A stretch of 59,660 nucleotides of DNA from Oscillospiraceae bacterium (GTDB taxonomy: Bacteria > Bacillota > Clostridia > Oscillospirales > Ruminococcaceae): NCBI GenBank assembly GCA_016291435.1, contig JAEEXH010000001.1:1-59660 (forward strand), given 5' to 3'. The first letter of the stretch is position 1, and each line of letters opens with the position of its first letter. The notes beneath the pieces were generated by a model. The model made no database searches. It had not been told where the DNA came from and saw only the letters and a program-made list of their open reading frames with translations. The position numbers and the translations under genes were made by a program. Shown here piece after piece: positions 44,176 to 53,036 of this stretch.

Positions 44176-45525
44176 TCAGTCGTGATCATCTTCGTCTTCA
44201 TAGGTATTGCCTGTTCCCGAACGCCCGGGCAGCTTTTCGCTCAGCTTCTGATCCCGTGCGCCGCGCAAATTTGCGCACTTTACCTGGTACGCCTGCTCGG
44301 GCTCCACTGCAGGAGGTTCCGGGTCTGATTCGGATTCTTCGGCAGATATCGCATCCGGCTGCCCAGATGAAGCAGTCTCCTCCGTTTTTCCAAATGCTTC
44401 TCCCATCGAAGAAGGAACCGTCAGGTCGCCGAGATCATCGTCCTCAGAGTCGGCTGAAGGCGTCACCGCCGGAAGCGATGCCGGAACTGTGAGATCGTCG
44501 TCCGCGTCAATGTCATCGGACGGCGCAGGCTCGGTGGTGGTGTCAAAGACGTCGTCCAGGGAACTCATATGCCCTCTGCCGCCGGAATGCGGTCTGGCTG
44601 TTGCGACGTGCGCATACCGCGCTTTGATGTCGGCATTTGCAAGCGACATTGCATATTGCTTCAGCGTCATGCCTGTGGGGCATTCCGTGCGGGCGCGCGC
44701 AACATAATCGTCCCATTCTTCCTCTGTCACCACGTCCTGCATCATTGCCGGCATGGGAATACTGGACTTGTTGCCGGGGTTCGGGGTATATGGCGGGTCA
44801 TCGTCGCCCCCGCGCCTTTTTCTGCTGCTGCCGCCGAACTTTACATACAATAAAATTCCGCCGATCAGCACCGCAGCACAGACACCGAGAATGCCGTACA
44901 GCGTTTTTGTGTCGGCATTCATCGTCTTCTCCATAAAGCCGCCCCCGCCGCTTGTGGTGGTGATGGCTTCTGTCTGGGTCTGCGCATCCGTTTCGGTCAC
45001 AGGCGCTGCTTCCGCAGAGGATGCTGTTGTTGTCGCCGCAGCGGAGGTAGTTGTCTCCGATTCCGCTGTTGTAGTGTCGGCAGCTTCTGTGGTTTCAGCG
45101 GCTTCCGTTTTTTCTTCCGTCAGCTTACCGTCAGCGCCGAGATACAACTCCTTGATGCTGCTACCGTGTACAAACTTCAGCGCAGCAGAAGGATCACCCG
45201 GTGCCGCAGAAGCAGTTTGAAACTCAGGGCATTCTTCCTTCAGATCATAGCTGAACAGCGTCTTCCCGGCGCCCTCTTCGTCCGAATACTCACTCAATGT
45301 GAGCTGATAGTCTTTCGTTACAGTCAGCTGATAATTGCTGCCTTTCTCCAGCCCGTGCGAACGGGAATACCGCTCACCGCCGCCGAAAAATTCAAATGTT
45401 GAAGATCCGTCTTGCATCGGATAGCAATGGAATCCGCCGAAATAGCCGTCATTGTTGTCCAGCTTGCACGAGAAAAACTCTGATCGATCTCCGATCACCT
45501 GAAAAAACAGTGATAGATCTGCCAT
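44176..45525 (-). CDS. Single-pass membrane protein, paralogue A
   Basis: The 449-residue protein starts at ATG 45525 (GGAGG 7 bases upstream). The N-terminal domain LSLFFQVIGDRSEFFSCKL and NYQLTVTKDYQLTLSEYSDEEGAGKTLF aligns with paralogue B. A Thr/Glu linker, GGGGFMEKTMNADTKT and a membrane segment (about 205-228) follow. The cytosolic tail has HSGGRGHMSSLDDVFDTT, two DLTVP(A/S)S motifs and an acidic end (TYEDEDDHD). It lacks the C-terminal domain of B. The pair may form a heteromer; function unknown. Confidence 0.78.
   Translation of the reverse strand: MADLSLFFQVIGDRSEFFSCKLDNNDGYFGGFHCYPMQDGSSTFEFFGGGERYSRSHGLEKGSNYQLTVTKDYQLTLSEYSDEEGAGKTLFSYDLKEECPEFQTASAAPGDPSAALKFVHGSSIKELYLGADGKLTEEKTEAAETTEAADTTTAESETTTSAAATTTASSAEAAPVTETDAQTQTEAITTTSGGGGFMEKTMNADTKTLYGILGVCAAVLIGGILLYVKFGGSSRKRRGGDDDPPYTPNPGNKSSIPMPAMMQDVVTEEEWDDYVARARTECPTGMTLKQYAMSLANADIKARYAHVATARPHSGGRGHMSSLDDVFDTTTEPAPSDDIDADDDLTVPASLPAVTPSADSEDDDLGDLTVPSSMGEAFGKTEETASSGQPDAISAEESESDPEPPAVEPEQAYQVKCANLRGARDQKLSEKLPGRSGTGNTYEDEDDHD
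44852..45034. repeat. Direct repeat, copy 2 (paralogue A)
   Basis: Counterpart of 43436-43618. The longest identical runs fall in the stretch that encodes VTETDAQTQTEAITTTSGGGG and the segment leading to the membrane helix. Confidence 0.85.
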
Positions 45526-45634
45526 AATCATGCCTCCGTGCATCGGAAGAAGGAAAGCCAAACACATACCGCCGTCCGCGCGGCTGTCACATGTCCGGCT
45601 TTCCTCTCTTCAGATTATGTCATAATTCCGTGAC

Positions 45635-48600
45635 TTAGTTTTCCAAAATGCCGTCCAGTTCCAGACCCTCCAAAGCCTTGTCAATGGCGTACATCGTCAG
45701 AATGCCTGCTTCCATGCCCTCATAATACTGGCACTTCTTCATCTCATTCTTAATATCCGTGCTCTCTCTTTGCTTTGCTTCTTCGATCAGCTCCACGATC
45801 TTTTGAATACGTTCGTTGTACGTTGTATTCGCAAACAGCTCTGCCTGAGAAAGCGGCTTATCCGAGTCCGGATGGATGCCGCAGAGCGCCTTGATCGCTG
45901 CCTCTGCATACGGTCTGATATCAAAGCTGTCATACAGCACATTATGGCTGTTCGCCTCTTTGTCATTGTCGAATACAGTCTGCAAGCCCTTTTCGAGCAG
46001 ATTGAACTCATAGCAGGGTCTGGTCTGTTCATTGCCGTTCTCGTCCGTGTATGTCTCTTGCTTTTCGATCTTGCAATCACCATGCACGAGTTTCTCCATG
46101 CCGCGGGCAATCGCTTTTTTGTCATCATCCCATTTCGGTTTTTTTCCGAAAATCAACTGAACGATCGCTTCGAACGAAAGATCAAACTGTCCGAACTTGA
46201 ATTCACTACCAAGAGATTTGATCGGGCCGCCGTGCAGGAAGAGTTCATAATCGCTCCAGGAATCATCCAGCATATCGCGAACAACGAGCAAAACGCCTAT
46301 TGTGCGAAGTACCATTCTGATTTTCAACACAATCGGGAAATCCTCCGGATCAATCAGGAAGTGGTCGGAGATCAGATTTCGCACCAGCATTCTGAGCGGT
46401 TCCAGATTTTCCGAATTCTTCTTCAATGTTAGGAGCATTTCCTTACGGTAATCATCCAGATTACCAAAAATGTCACTCGGAGATTTTCCGTCTTTCCGAA
46501 GGCTCTCGATAATGGACTGTTCCACAATACGCATTCCGGCAAACTGCAGAGAAGCAGTGCGCTTCAGCTTCCATGTGCGAACCTCGGTTTCGCCTCTCAT
46601 CTCGCTCCCTCCGAAGCGGCAAAGTGCAATATCCGTTGTGCCTGCACCGATATCAATCGTCACAGCGTCCCTGTTGTCCTGCGGTCCATAGCATACAAAG
46701 CTGATCGCCTCAGAATAGAAATTCTGATTCTTTGAGAAAGCTCCGCCCGGGAACAGCTCACGCTTCAGCATCGTATAGTATTCTCCGCGCAGCGCCTCGG
46801 TCGGGTAACTGCAATAAAGCCTGATATCTGTCGACCACGCTCTCTTCTGAGTATAATAGCGCGCAACAACATTCTGAATGAAGCCGATAATGAAGAATCT
46901 GCGCATTTGCTGCAGTTGTGCCAGTTGAGTAGATCCGGTCGCGCTGACCTTCATCTGATCGCAGAATCCGAGTTCCGTCAAAGGTACGACTGTAATAGCC
47001 GCCTGTCCCTTGTCATTCACCGGACCCTTCTGAATCGCATATTGATAAAGGCGATTCATCATTTCCTTCTTCGGATAGACGATTCTGCCGTGCTCATACT
47101 GAGCAGATGTTCCCGAATAACCGTAGAGTTTATCTGCTTCCATATCTGACTCGCTTGGGAACATGCTGTATGCCTGAATCATGGTCGGAATCGTATCATC
47201 GCGCAGTGAAGTCGGCGTAAGATTTTCATCATGGAGATTCAGAATCGGCTGATTGATGAATTCCCGCTCTGTCAGATCCAGCGTCAGATATACTTCCGAA
47301 GCTCCGGGCACAAAAGCTTTATCATCAGAATCATCAGCTTGTCCGACTAACGCATGCGTATTCGGGTCGGTTTCGTAGACTTCAATATGGGAGTTTGCAG
47401 TTCCGAAATCGAAATACATCTCCAATTCATACGGAATCGGATCAGATTCGATCAATGTCACGACCTCATCGTGTCTGCTCTGCGTGATCTTGATCGGCTT
47501 TCTGCCAAGGCAGCCGTACTGCACAGAGGAATCACCCAATTTGCAAATACTCCACCAGAAGCGTTCTTCATCGCTTGATGCAGACCACGCAGCGTCAACC
47601 ATAGCTTTTTTCGCGCGCTGCTTCTTCTGACAAAGCTTCCATTCCTCTGCCTTCGGCAGATTGCAGACAGTCAGCACCAGACCCGGCACGTCTGCCGCGA
47701 TGCAGCAAGGTCTTTGCTCCTCTTCCAAGCTGCTGTCAAAAGCCGTCCAGAGATAGCGGAACTTGCGTCTCACATTTCCGGTTTCGCTGTCATAGCCCAG
47801 GAACTGCGGAACCATCGAAATTGCGGGCATAGCGGTCATCTGTACAAGCTCCTGATATTCGTCCTCATAAGCATAGGTGCGTGTTTCAGGAACATCAGCA
47901 TTTTTTCGTGTGAATTTAATGGTGGCAGTAATTCGTGTTGCCTTGCCGGTTTTCGCGTCGAATTCTGCATTGACCGTCAGGCTGCCGCCTTGCTTGAAAT
48001 TTTTCAGCCAACGGGTACCGAGCTCTGTCAGCGGATATGCAGTATAGATACCGCCAATACCATTTTCCCCGCCTTTCTCCATCAAATAATAAGCGAGCTT
48101 TCGGCTGAAGAACTTATTGGGGTTATAAGGCTCGTCATGGATGAACTTGCAAACAGGATCATCCTTATCAACATCGCCCCAGCTGGCGTTTGCAAATACC
48201 GTCCTCTTCCCTATTCTATTTACGAGCAAGTCACCTGCACGCTTTTCGAGATGTGTCAGCAGACCGGAAACACATTCATAACGAGGCGGAACAGCGCCGG
48301 TATCAGTATCTTTAATTTCACCGGTATGTTTATTTCCGCTTCGCACCAGTGCGAACAGCATTGTATATACAAGCTGCACTTCGAGATCAGTCAGATCATT
48401 CAGTATCTCGGTGATACTCTTCGGCGGTCTCTTAGCCTTGACCTGATAGCCGACGAGCTCAGCCCACGCACTGTTCTCGTAGTCATAGACCGGAACATCT
48501 TCATCTTTTTCGTTTTTCTTGGAGCCCTGATATTTTGCGCCCCACTCGCCCGGTGCCGGGAGCAGGAAATATGCGTTGTCGCTCTTAGCATTGGGAGCAC

Positions 48601-50545
48601 CCGTCATCGAACACACAGGGACGCCTCCAACCATGCCGACGCTGATATTGTGCATGTTGAGATAAGTCCGCATATCATCAAAGATGCTGCCAGCATCGCC
48701 CTGGAGCGGGCATTCCTGGATCTTCAGCGGAATCTCACGAAGCTCGCGCAGGAAATAGCTGAACAGAAGGGATGTATACTTCACCACAATCGGATCTGTC
48801 TCCGCCACATTGAGCGTCTCATTTTCCGCAGGATCAACTCTTCTCAAGCGTGCGCCGAAATCATAGTATCTGCCGCATGGACCGCCGATATAACCTTCCC
48901 AATCGCTCTTGGACGATTCGGAATTCACCGCACCCATGATCGAACAGTCGGTTTTAAGCGCATTGCTGATGCCAAAGGAAAGATAATTACCGCCGGGAAT
49001 TGCAGCAAGAAGCGGCAGCATCATACGGCCTTCATCGGCTTCTCTTGCACTGTTTCTCTTGTTATAATTCCAGTCCTCAGTATCCTCGAGGATTCGCTCC
49101 CAGATGGTTTTCAGCGCAGCCGTGATCTTTCCGCCGCAACCATTCAGTGCCGGTCCGAGAACCTTTGCATCCATTGTGCTGCGAGTCGCATACCGATTGG
49201 GGAAACCAGCCTTGAAGTCATCCTCCCTGCCGGGTGCACCCAGTGCAATCTTCTCCCACCAGTTCTCAGTGTTCTTATTATTGTTGCTCTTATACAGCTC
49301 AAAGAAGATATCCGGCATCAGCTTGAGCGGCATTGCATCTGAGCCGGCACCGTTTGCAAAACGACCCCTCTGCATCTCTTCAATGGCTTCCATAACCAGC
49401 GCAAAATGTGAATTCAGTTTGCTGACAACCGTCTTCGCTTCCGCATCCAGGTTTGCATTATTGTTGCAGGTGTCCCAGTTTCCAACCAATTCTTTAATCG
49501 CGGCTGCAAACCAGCAAAGTGCACGCAGCCTGGTCGCGTCGATCTGCATGCCGTATCCGTTCACATTCTTGATATTGCTGTCAATCTTTGGAACATAAAC
49601 CTTATCATCGCCAAATTCTGATTTGTCATCCATATCTCTGATTGCACGGTACACACAATCCGCGGTAATCAGATTGGTCGCGATCAGAGTGGTGTTTTGA
49701 TCATCCACACTGAAGTCCGCAGTGATCGGACGGTAAACTTTTCCCCCGTCAAGATACGACGATATAAAGTAGCGCTTTGCCCAGTGGCTGACATCAAAGC
49801 CGCCGGAGAGGATCGCCTTGGTGCCGCAGAACGCATTTTTAGATTCGAGCTGAACATTCGGATTGCCCTGAGGATCCACATGCGACGAATACGGGAGTGC
49901 CGCAACCAGAACCGCAGGGACACCCTGCATATTGTTCTTCTTCATACGCTCGACCGCCTCAAGAGGAACCAGCGTTGTGGCGCATCCGCCGCCGCGGAAA
50001 CCGCCGACGGTCACCCAGAGATTCGGCTTCATCTGAGCGCCGCCCATATGCGGATCGTAAAAGTCATAGGGCTCAGTCGGGAGCGGATGGTCCAGCGCAC
50101 GAATGCACGCAGTACCGGCACAGGGATCACCCTGGAAGCCTTTCCCGTGCGGCAAGTCCTGCTCTGCCTGCGTGAACATCAGATTCAGCAGTTTATAATC
50201 CTTGTGGCCATTATAAGCCGCCGAGATCGAAAGTGCGCCCTGTGTAATCGAGGGAGCCTGCGTTTCCAGCTTCGGAACATCAAACACCTCTTTGATAACA
50301 GCAGCATTCGCGTCGAAGCTGTTGCGCATTATTGCGGTTTTTTCAGCATCCGTCTGTGCGCCGCTATTACCCTTTGCGCCGTTTGCAAGATCCAGCCAGC
50401 GAACCAGAATCAGGGAGTCCGTAAGATCCCATCTATTCTTCCTTGTATCCGGATCTCTCCATGGCCATGCCGGCATTGCCGCCAGGAAAGCACGGGTAAA
50501 GAGCGTGCCTTCGCCGCCGAAAGCGTTGATAACAATGTTGCCCAT
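45635..50545 (-). CDS. Giant NTPase-like protein: N-terminal tubulin-like motifs, C-terminal actin/Hsp70-like ATPase
   Basis: The 1,636-residue protein has no signal or membrane segment. The C-terminal third contains the actin/Hsp70 phosphate-1 motif EMYFDFGTANSHIEVYE (about residue 1040), phosphate-2 VTIDIGAGTTDIALCRFGG (about 1291) and an adenosine-like ELFLHGGPIKSLG (about 1435). This order also recalls the virulence-associated SrfB family. The N-terminus starts MGNIVINAFGGEGTLFTRAF and contains VTVGGFRGGGCATTLVP (about 178-193) and VPAVLVAALPYSSHV, then TNLITADCVYRAIRDM, similar to tubulin/FtsZ-like glycine loops and core strands. The middle (about 400-1000) was not recognised. The actin-like part is well supported; the tubulin-like part is inference. 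AAAGGA lies about 13 bases before the ATG. Confidence 0.8.
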   Translation of the reverse strand: MGNIVINAFGGEGTLFTRAFLAAMPAWPWRDPDTRKNRWDLTDSLILVRWLDLANGAKGNSGAQTDAEKTAIMRNSFDANAAVIKEVFDVPKLETQAPSITQGALSISAAYNGHKDYKLLNLMFTQAEQDLPHGKGFQGDPCAGTACIRALDHPLPTEPYDFYDPHMGGAQMKPNLWVTVGGFRGGGCATTLVPLEAVERMKKNNMQGVPAVLVAALPYSSHVDPQGNPNVQLESKNAFCGTKAILSGGFDVSHWAKRYFISSYLDGGKVYRPITADFSVDDQNTTLIATNLITADCVYRAIRDMDDKSEFGDDKVYVPKIDSNIKNVNGYGMQIDATRLRALCWFAAAIKELVGNWDTCNNNANLDAEAKTVVSKLNSHFALVMEAIEEMQRGRFANGAGSDAMPLKLMPDIFFELYKSNNNKNTENWWEKIALGAPGREDDFKAGFPNRYATRSTMDAKVLGPALNGCGGKITAALKTIWERILEDTEDWNYNKRNSAREADEGRMMLPLLAAIPGGNYLSFGISNALKTDCSIMGAVNSESSKSDWEGYIGGPCGRYYDFGARLRRVDPAENETLNVAETDPIVVKYTSLLFSYFLRELREIPLKIQECPLQGDAGSIFDDMRTYLNMHNISVGMVGGVPVCSMTGAPNAKSDNAYFLLPAPGEWGAKYQGSKKNEKDEDVPVYDYENSAWAELVGYQVKAKRPPKSITEILNDLTDLEVQLVYTMLFALVRSGNKHTGEIKDTDTGAVPPRYECVSGLLTHLEKRAGDLLVNRIGKRTVFANASWGDVDKDDPVCKFIHDEPYNPNKFFSRKLAYYLMEKGGENGIGGIYTAYPLTELGTRWLKNFKQGGSLTVNAEFDAKTGKATRITATIKFTRKNADVPETRTYAYEDEYQELVQMTAMPAISMVPQFLGYDSETGNVRRKFRYLWTAFDSSLEEEQRPCCIAADVPGLVLTVCNLPKAEEWKLCQKKQRAKKAMVDAAWSASSDEERFWWSICKLGDSSVQYGCLGRKPIKITQSRHDEVVTLIESDPIPYELEMYFDFGTANSHIEVYETDPNTHALVGQADDSDDKAFVPGASEVYLTLDLTEREFINQPILNLHDENLTPTSLRDDTIPTMIQAYSMFPSESDMEADKLYGYSGTSAQYEHGRIVYPKKEMMNRLYQYAIQKGPVNDKGQAAITVVPLTELGFCDQMKVSATGSTQLAQLQQMRRFFIIGFIQNVVARYYTQKRAWSTDIRLYCSYPTEALRGEYYTMLKRELFPGGAFSKNQNFYSEAISFVCYGPQDNRDAVTIDIGAGTTDIALCRFGGSEMRGETEVRTWKLKRTASLQFAGMRIVEQSIIESLRKDGKSPSDIFGNLDDYRKEMLLTLKKNSENLEPLRMLVRNLISDHFLIDPEDFPIVLKIRMVLRTIGVLLVVRDMLDDSWSDYELFLHGGPIKSLGSEFKFGQFDLSFEAIVQLIFGKKPKWDDDKKAIARGMEKLVHGDCKIEKQETYTDENGNEQTRPCYEFNLLEKGLQTVFDNDKEANSHNVLYDSFDIRPYAEAAIKALCGIHPDSDKPLSQAELFANTTYNERIQKIVELIEEAKQRESTDIKNEMKKCQYYEGMEAGILTMYAIDKALEGLELDGILEN

Positions 50546-50596
50546 ATGATTTTTTACATCCTTTCGTAAATTTTGTAACTGTGTAAATGTTCAGGC

Positions 50597-51106
50597 TCAG
50601 ATTCGGTTGCCGCAGATCTTACTGACAGCAAAAATAGCAATATTCGCGACTGCCATCACAGCGCCGACGATAATCGTCAGAAAATTGAGATACTCCTCAT
50701 AGCAGATGAAAAGGCCCTCGGAAAAATGAAGCGCATCGAACAGCCAGCAGCAGCCCCAGAACAGCAGGAACAGCAAAACATTCGGGATCAGAGTGCTGAC
50801 AAACGCCTTACCCTTGCCGTCTTCGATCAGCTTGGTCGAATTGAGCGTCGTGACATTGAAAAAGAATACGATCAGACTCGCGATCAGGAAGATAATAAAC
50901 GGCAGCGGGTGGAAAGGATCAACATAAACATTTTCCATCACACCCGGGAACATAGTATAGAAGATGCCCTCGCCGTTATCAATATTCTGCTGATAAGCAT
51001 ACAGCATCGCAATCACCACAACGGCAATCAACACCATGCCGCCCCAGAGGAAGCCAGCCTTCTTCGTGCCTCCAATACGCTTGCTTACATCGTCAAACAG
51101 TTTCAT
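50597..51106 (-). CDS. Four-helix membrane protein, first gene of the nine-gene operon
   Basis: The 169-residue protein has four hydrophobic segments (about residues 16-37, 70-86, 103-125 and 140-162) and a short cytosolic N-terminus (MKLFDDVSKRIGGTKK). It was not recognised as a named family. AAAAGGAG lies upstream of the ATG at 51106. It is 51 bases before the giant NTPase gene and directly follows the operon promoter, so it could provide the membrane dock for the apparatus. Confidence 0.8.
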   Translation of the reverse strand: MKLFDDVSKRIGGTKKAGFLWGGMVLIAVVVIAMLYAYQQNIDNGEGIFYTMFPGVMENVYVDPFHPLPFIIFLIASLIVFFFNVTTLNSTKLIEDGKGKAFVSTLIPNVLLFLLFWGCCWLFDALHFSEGLFICYEEYLNFLTIIVGAVMAVANIAIFAVSKICGNRI

Positions 51107-51188
51107 ACCCAGTTCTCCTTTTGATATAAAATTTTAATATCGCAGCAGAAAAAATGATACAATCATTTATCCGCATGCTACATCCATG

Positions 51189-51217
51189 ATTATAGCACAT
51201 TATAAAACAAAAGTCAA
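51189..51217 (-). promoter_or_regulatory. Near-consensus sigma-A promoter of the nine-gene operon
   Basis: The minus strand reads TTGACT, 17-base spacer, TATAAT, with an AT-rich stretch around it. Only about 75 bases separate it from the first start codon at 51106. It is the best-matching promoter in the window. Confidence 0.92.
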
Positions 51218-51317
51218 TGAATTGTCACCAATATAAGGGCAATCTGTCGAATTTTTGTTAAATATACCTAAATGCAGTTGCCGTTTTTTGTGCCATGTCG
51301 CAAGATGCCGATTTGAC

Positions 51318-52223
51318 TCAGTCTGCCGTCTCATTTTCCGTTCCTTCCGGGATCGGATCGCAGGCAGAACGGAACATTTCGATCTTTTCCGCCTCACAGT
51401 AGTCGCCCTCGTCGATCTTCCGGCAGATTTCTGCGAAGCGCTCCCAGTTCAGAACCGTCTTCGCATCATGCAGCAGCGTGCGGAACTCGCCCGTCACAAT
51501 CTCATAGAGCTCGCTGCGCCGCACGATATTATAGCAGAAGAAATCCTTTGCCATCATGCGCTTGAACTCAGGGTCGGTATTGTGCATATAGGGACCTGTC
51601 ACGATGTTCTGGTCGATGCGGTAAGTATCGCTGAACAGCGGCTTATCCACAAAGACGGCCCGGAAATCCTTCTCTGCGCCGCCGCGCTCGAGCCGTGCCG
51701 CATTGATCGTTTCAAAGCAGGCGAGATAGTTGTCGAGCACCTTCTCGTTGTCGCCGTAAACGAGCCGGAAGCCCTGCGACCACGGCGGACAGATCACTGC
51801 CGTCACATGGGCGCCGCGCCGGATCGCCGCCGCGATATCCGGGCGGAGCTGCCGCGTCAGGATCAGACGGTAGCCGCTGATCCAGATGCTCTTGTCGCAG
51901 TCGCTGAGCAGCTCGCGCAGTGCCGTCTCCTTGTCGCGGTGGAAGGTCGCGATGCCAAACTGATAGATATCCTCCAGATACTGGTCATTTCGGTGCTCGT
52001 GGTAGCTGACGATGATCTCCGCCGCCATCGTAAAGACCGTAACCAGCAAAGAGGTGAAGAGCGCCAGCAGGATGTTCGAGATCACCTCGTTTTCCCGGAA
52101 CGCCGGCACCTGATAGGCAGCCATCGAGAGCACAAAGAGCAGGAACATCAGCAGGGCGATCCAGAACTGCACGCGCAGCTTATACGCCTTGAGCCTGCCC
52201 CAGACTGAGATTCGTTTTTTCAT
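51318..52223 (-). CDS. Two-helix membrane protein with phospholipase D-like cytosolic domain
   Basis: The 301-residue protein starts at ATG 52223 (GAGG about 8 bases upstream; ATG 52229 is too close). Two hydrophobic helices (about 18-38 and 50-72) are followed by a cytosolic domain with KSIWISGYRLILTRQLRPDIAAAIRRGAHVTAVICPP. That pattern is the strand-helix-strand of PLD-like folds, but the catalytic HKD motif is not visible. Function unknown. It lies upstream of the nine-gene promoter on the same strand. A readthrough link is not excluded, but the strong promoter suggests independence. Confidence 0.7.
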   Translation of the reverse strand: MKKRISVWGRLKAYKLRVQFWIALLMFLLFVLSMAAYQVPAFRENEVISNILLALFTSLLVTVFTMAAEIIVSYHEHRNDQYLEDIYQFGIATFHRDKETALRELLSDCDKSIWISGYRLILTRQLRPDIAAAIRRGAHVTAVICPPWSQGFRLVYGDNEKVLDNYLACFETINAARLERGGAEKDFRAVFVDKPLFSDTYRIDQNIVTGPYMHNTDPEFKRMMAKDFFCYNIVRRSELYEIVTGEFRTLLHDAKTVLNWERFAEICRKIDEGDYCEAEKIEMFRSACDPIPEGTENETAD

Positions 52224-52260
52224 GGGCATTTCCTCGCTTCCCGTTGTCATTCCGCAGTTT

Positions 52261-52785
52261 TCAGGCATCCGCTGTTCTGATATAGTATACGGTGTCGATG
52301 CCGGGGCCGCGGTCATCGGCGAGGGTCAGGGCAAGCGCAAACCCGAGCCGCCGCAGGATCGCGAGATGCGCGTGATTCTGTGACCATGTCCGGGTCGCGG
52401 CAGAATGCCCCGGGCGCGCCGAAAACAGTGTGCGGTACATCTCCGCCGTGATGCCCCTGCCGCGGCATGCCGGATCAACGACGATGGTCGAGACATAGTC
52501 GCAGCGAAGCGGCGGCGTCAGCGCATCGAGCAGGTGATCCGGGATAAAGGAGAGGAAGCCGCAGACCCGGCTTTCCTCCATCGCAAGCACACAGGCCTGC
52601 CCGGCGAGCTGCGCGAAATATGCGGCAATGCCGTCTGCCGGTGCGGCGGCTGTCAGCAGATCCTTCTGCGTGGTGCCGCGGCGTGCAGAGAGCGGCGGCA
52701 CAAATTCGTGATCTGCCGCCGAAAGCAGTGCAGATACGCCGCTGCGCTCGGTCTCCGACAGATCATATGTCAGTTGATAGAACAT
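52261..52785 (-). CDS. GNAT-family N-acetyltransferase
   Basis: The 174-residue protein has the GNAT core DYVSTIVVDPACRGRGITAEMYR with the acetyl-CoA-binding RGRGI motif, and a C-terminal HAHLAILRRLGFALALTL strand-helix. The substrate is unknown. GGAGGAACAC precedes the ATG at 52785, so the longer frame is rejected. It has a promoter at 52860-52888 and is 37 bases upstream of the PLD-like gene. Confidence 0.85.
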   Translation of the reverse strand: MFYQLTYDLSETERSGVSALLSAADHEFVPPLSARRGTTQKDLLTAAAPADGIAAYFAQLAGQACVLAMEESRVCGFLSFIPDHLLDALTPPLRCDYVSTIVVDPACRGRGITAEMYRTLFSARPGHSAATRTWSQNHAHLAILRRLGFALALTLADDRGPGIDTVYYIRTADA

Positions 52786-52859
52786 GTGTTCCTCCATGCG
52801 TTTCTTCGTTTCCGCGCGGCTTCGGCGATTCACGCGCCCGTGCGGATTCCACGGTATTT

Positions 52860-52888
52860 ATTATAGCACAGCCGCACCGAAATTGCAA
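52860..52888 (-). promoter_or_regulatory. Sigma-A promoter of the GNAT gene
   Basis: TTGCAA, 17-base spacer, TATAAT on the minus strand. A run of ten G (52892-52901) lies 3 bases upstream of the -35. Confidence 0.85.
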
Positions 52889-52964
52889 GAAGGGGGGGGG
52901 GAGACGAGCGCGCGCAGTTGTAGTTTTCACTATAATATGGTATCAGAGCGGTGCGCGTTTGTGC

Positions 52965-52993
52965 TTGCGTTTTTCTGCATTCTGTGATATAAT
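52965..52993 (+). promoter_or_regulatory. Sigma-A promoter of cysS
   Basis: TTGCGT, 17-base spacer, TATAAT on the plus strand. It lies 44 bases before the ATG of cysS, so the leader is too short for a T-box. Confidence 0.82.
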
Positions 52994-53036
52994 AGAACAC
53001 ATACCGAATCAATCAGTTTTCAGGAGGGCTCCCCAT

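Noticed and set aside
47714-49342. Plus-strand ORF of 542 codons over the giant NTPase gene
   Set aside because: It is antisense to the long frame with NTPase motifs; it has no known domain or ribosome site.
52994-53036. T-box leader before cysS
   Set aside because: The promoter -10 is only 44 bases upstream of the start codon, leaving no room for the specifier and antiterminator domains.
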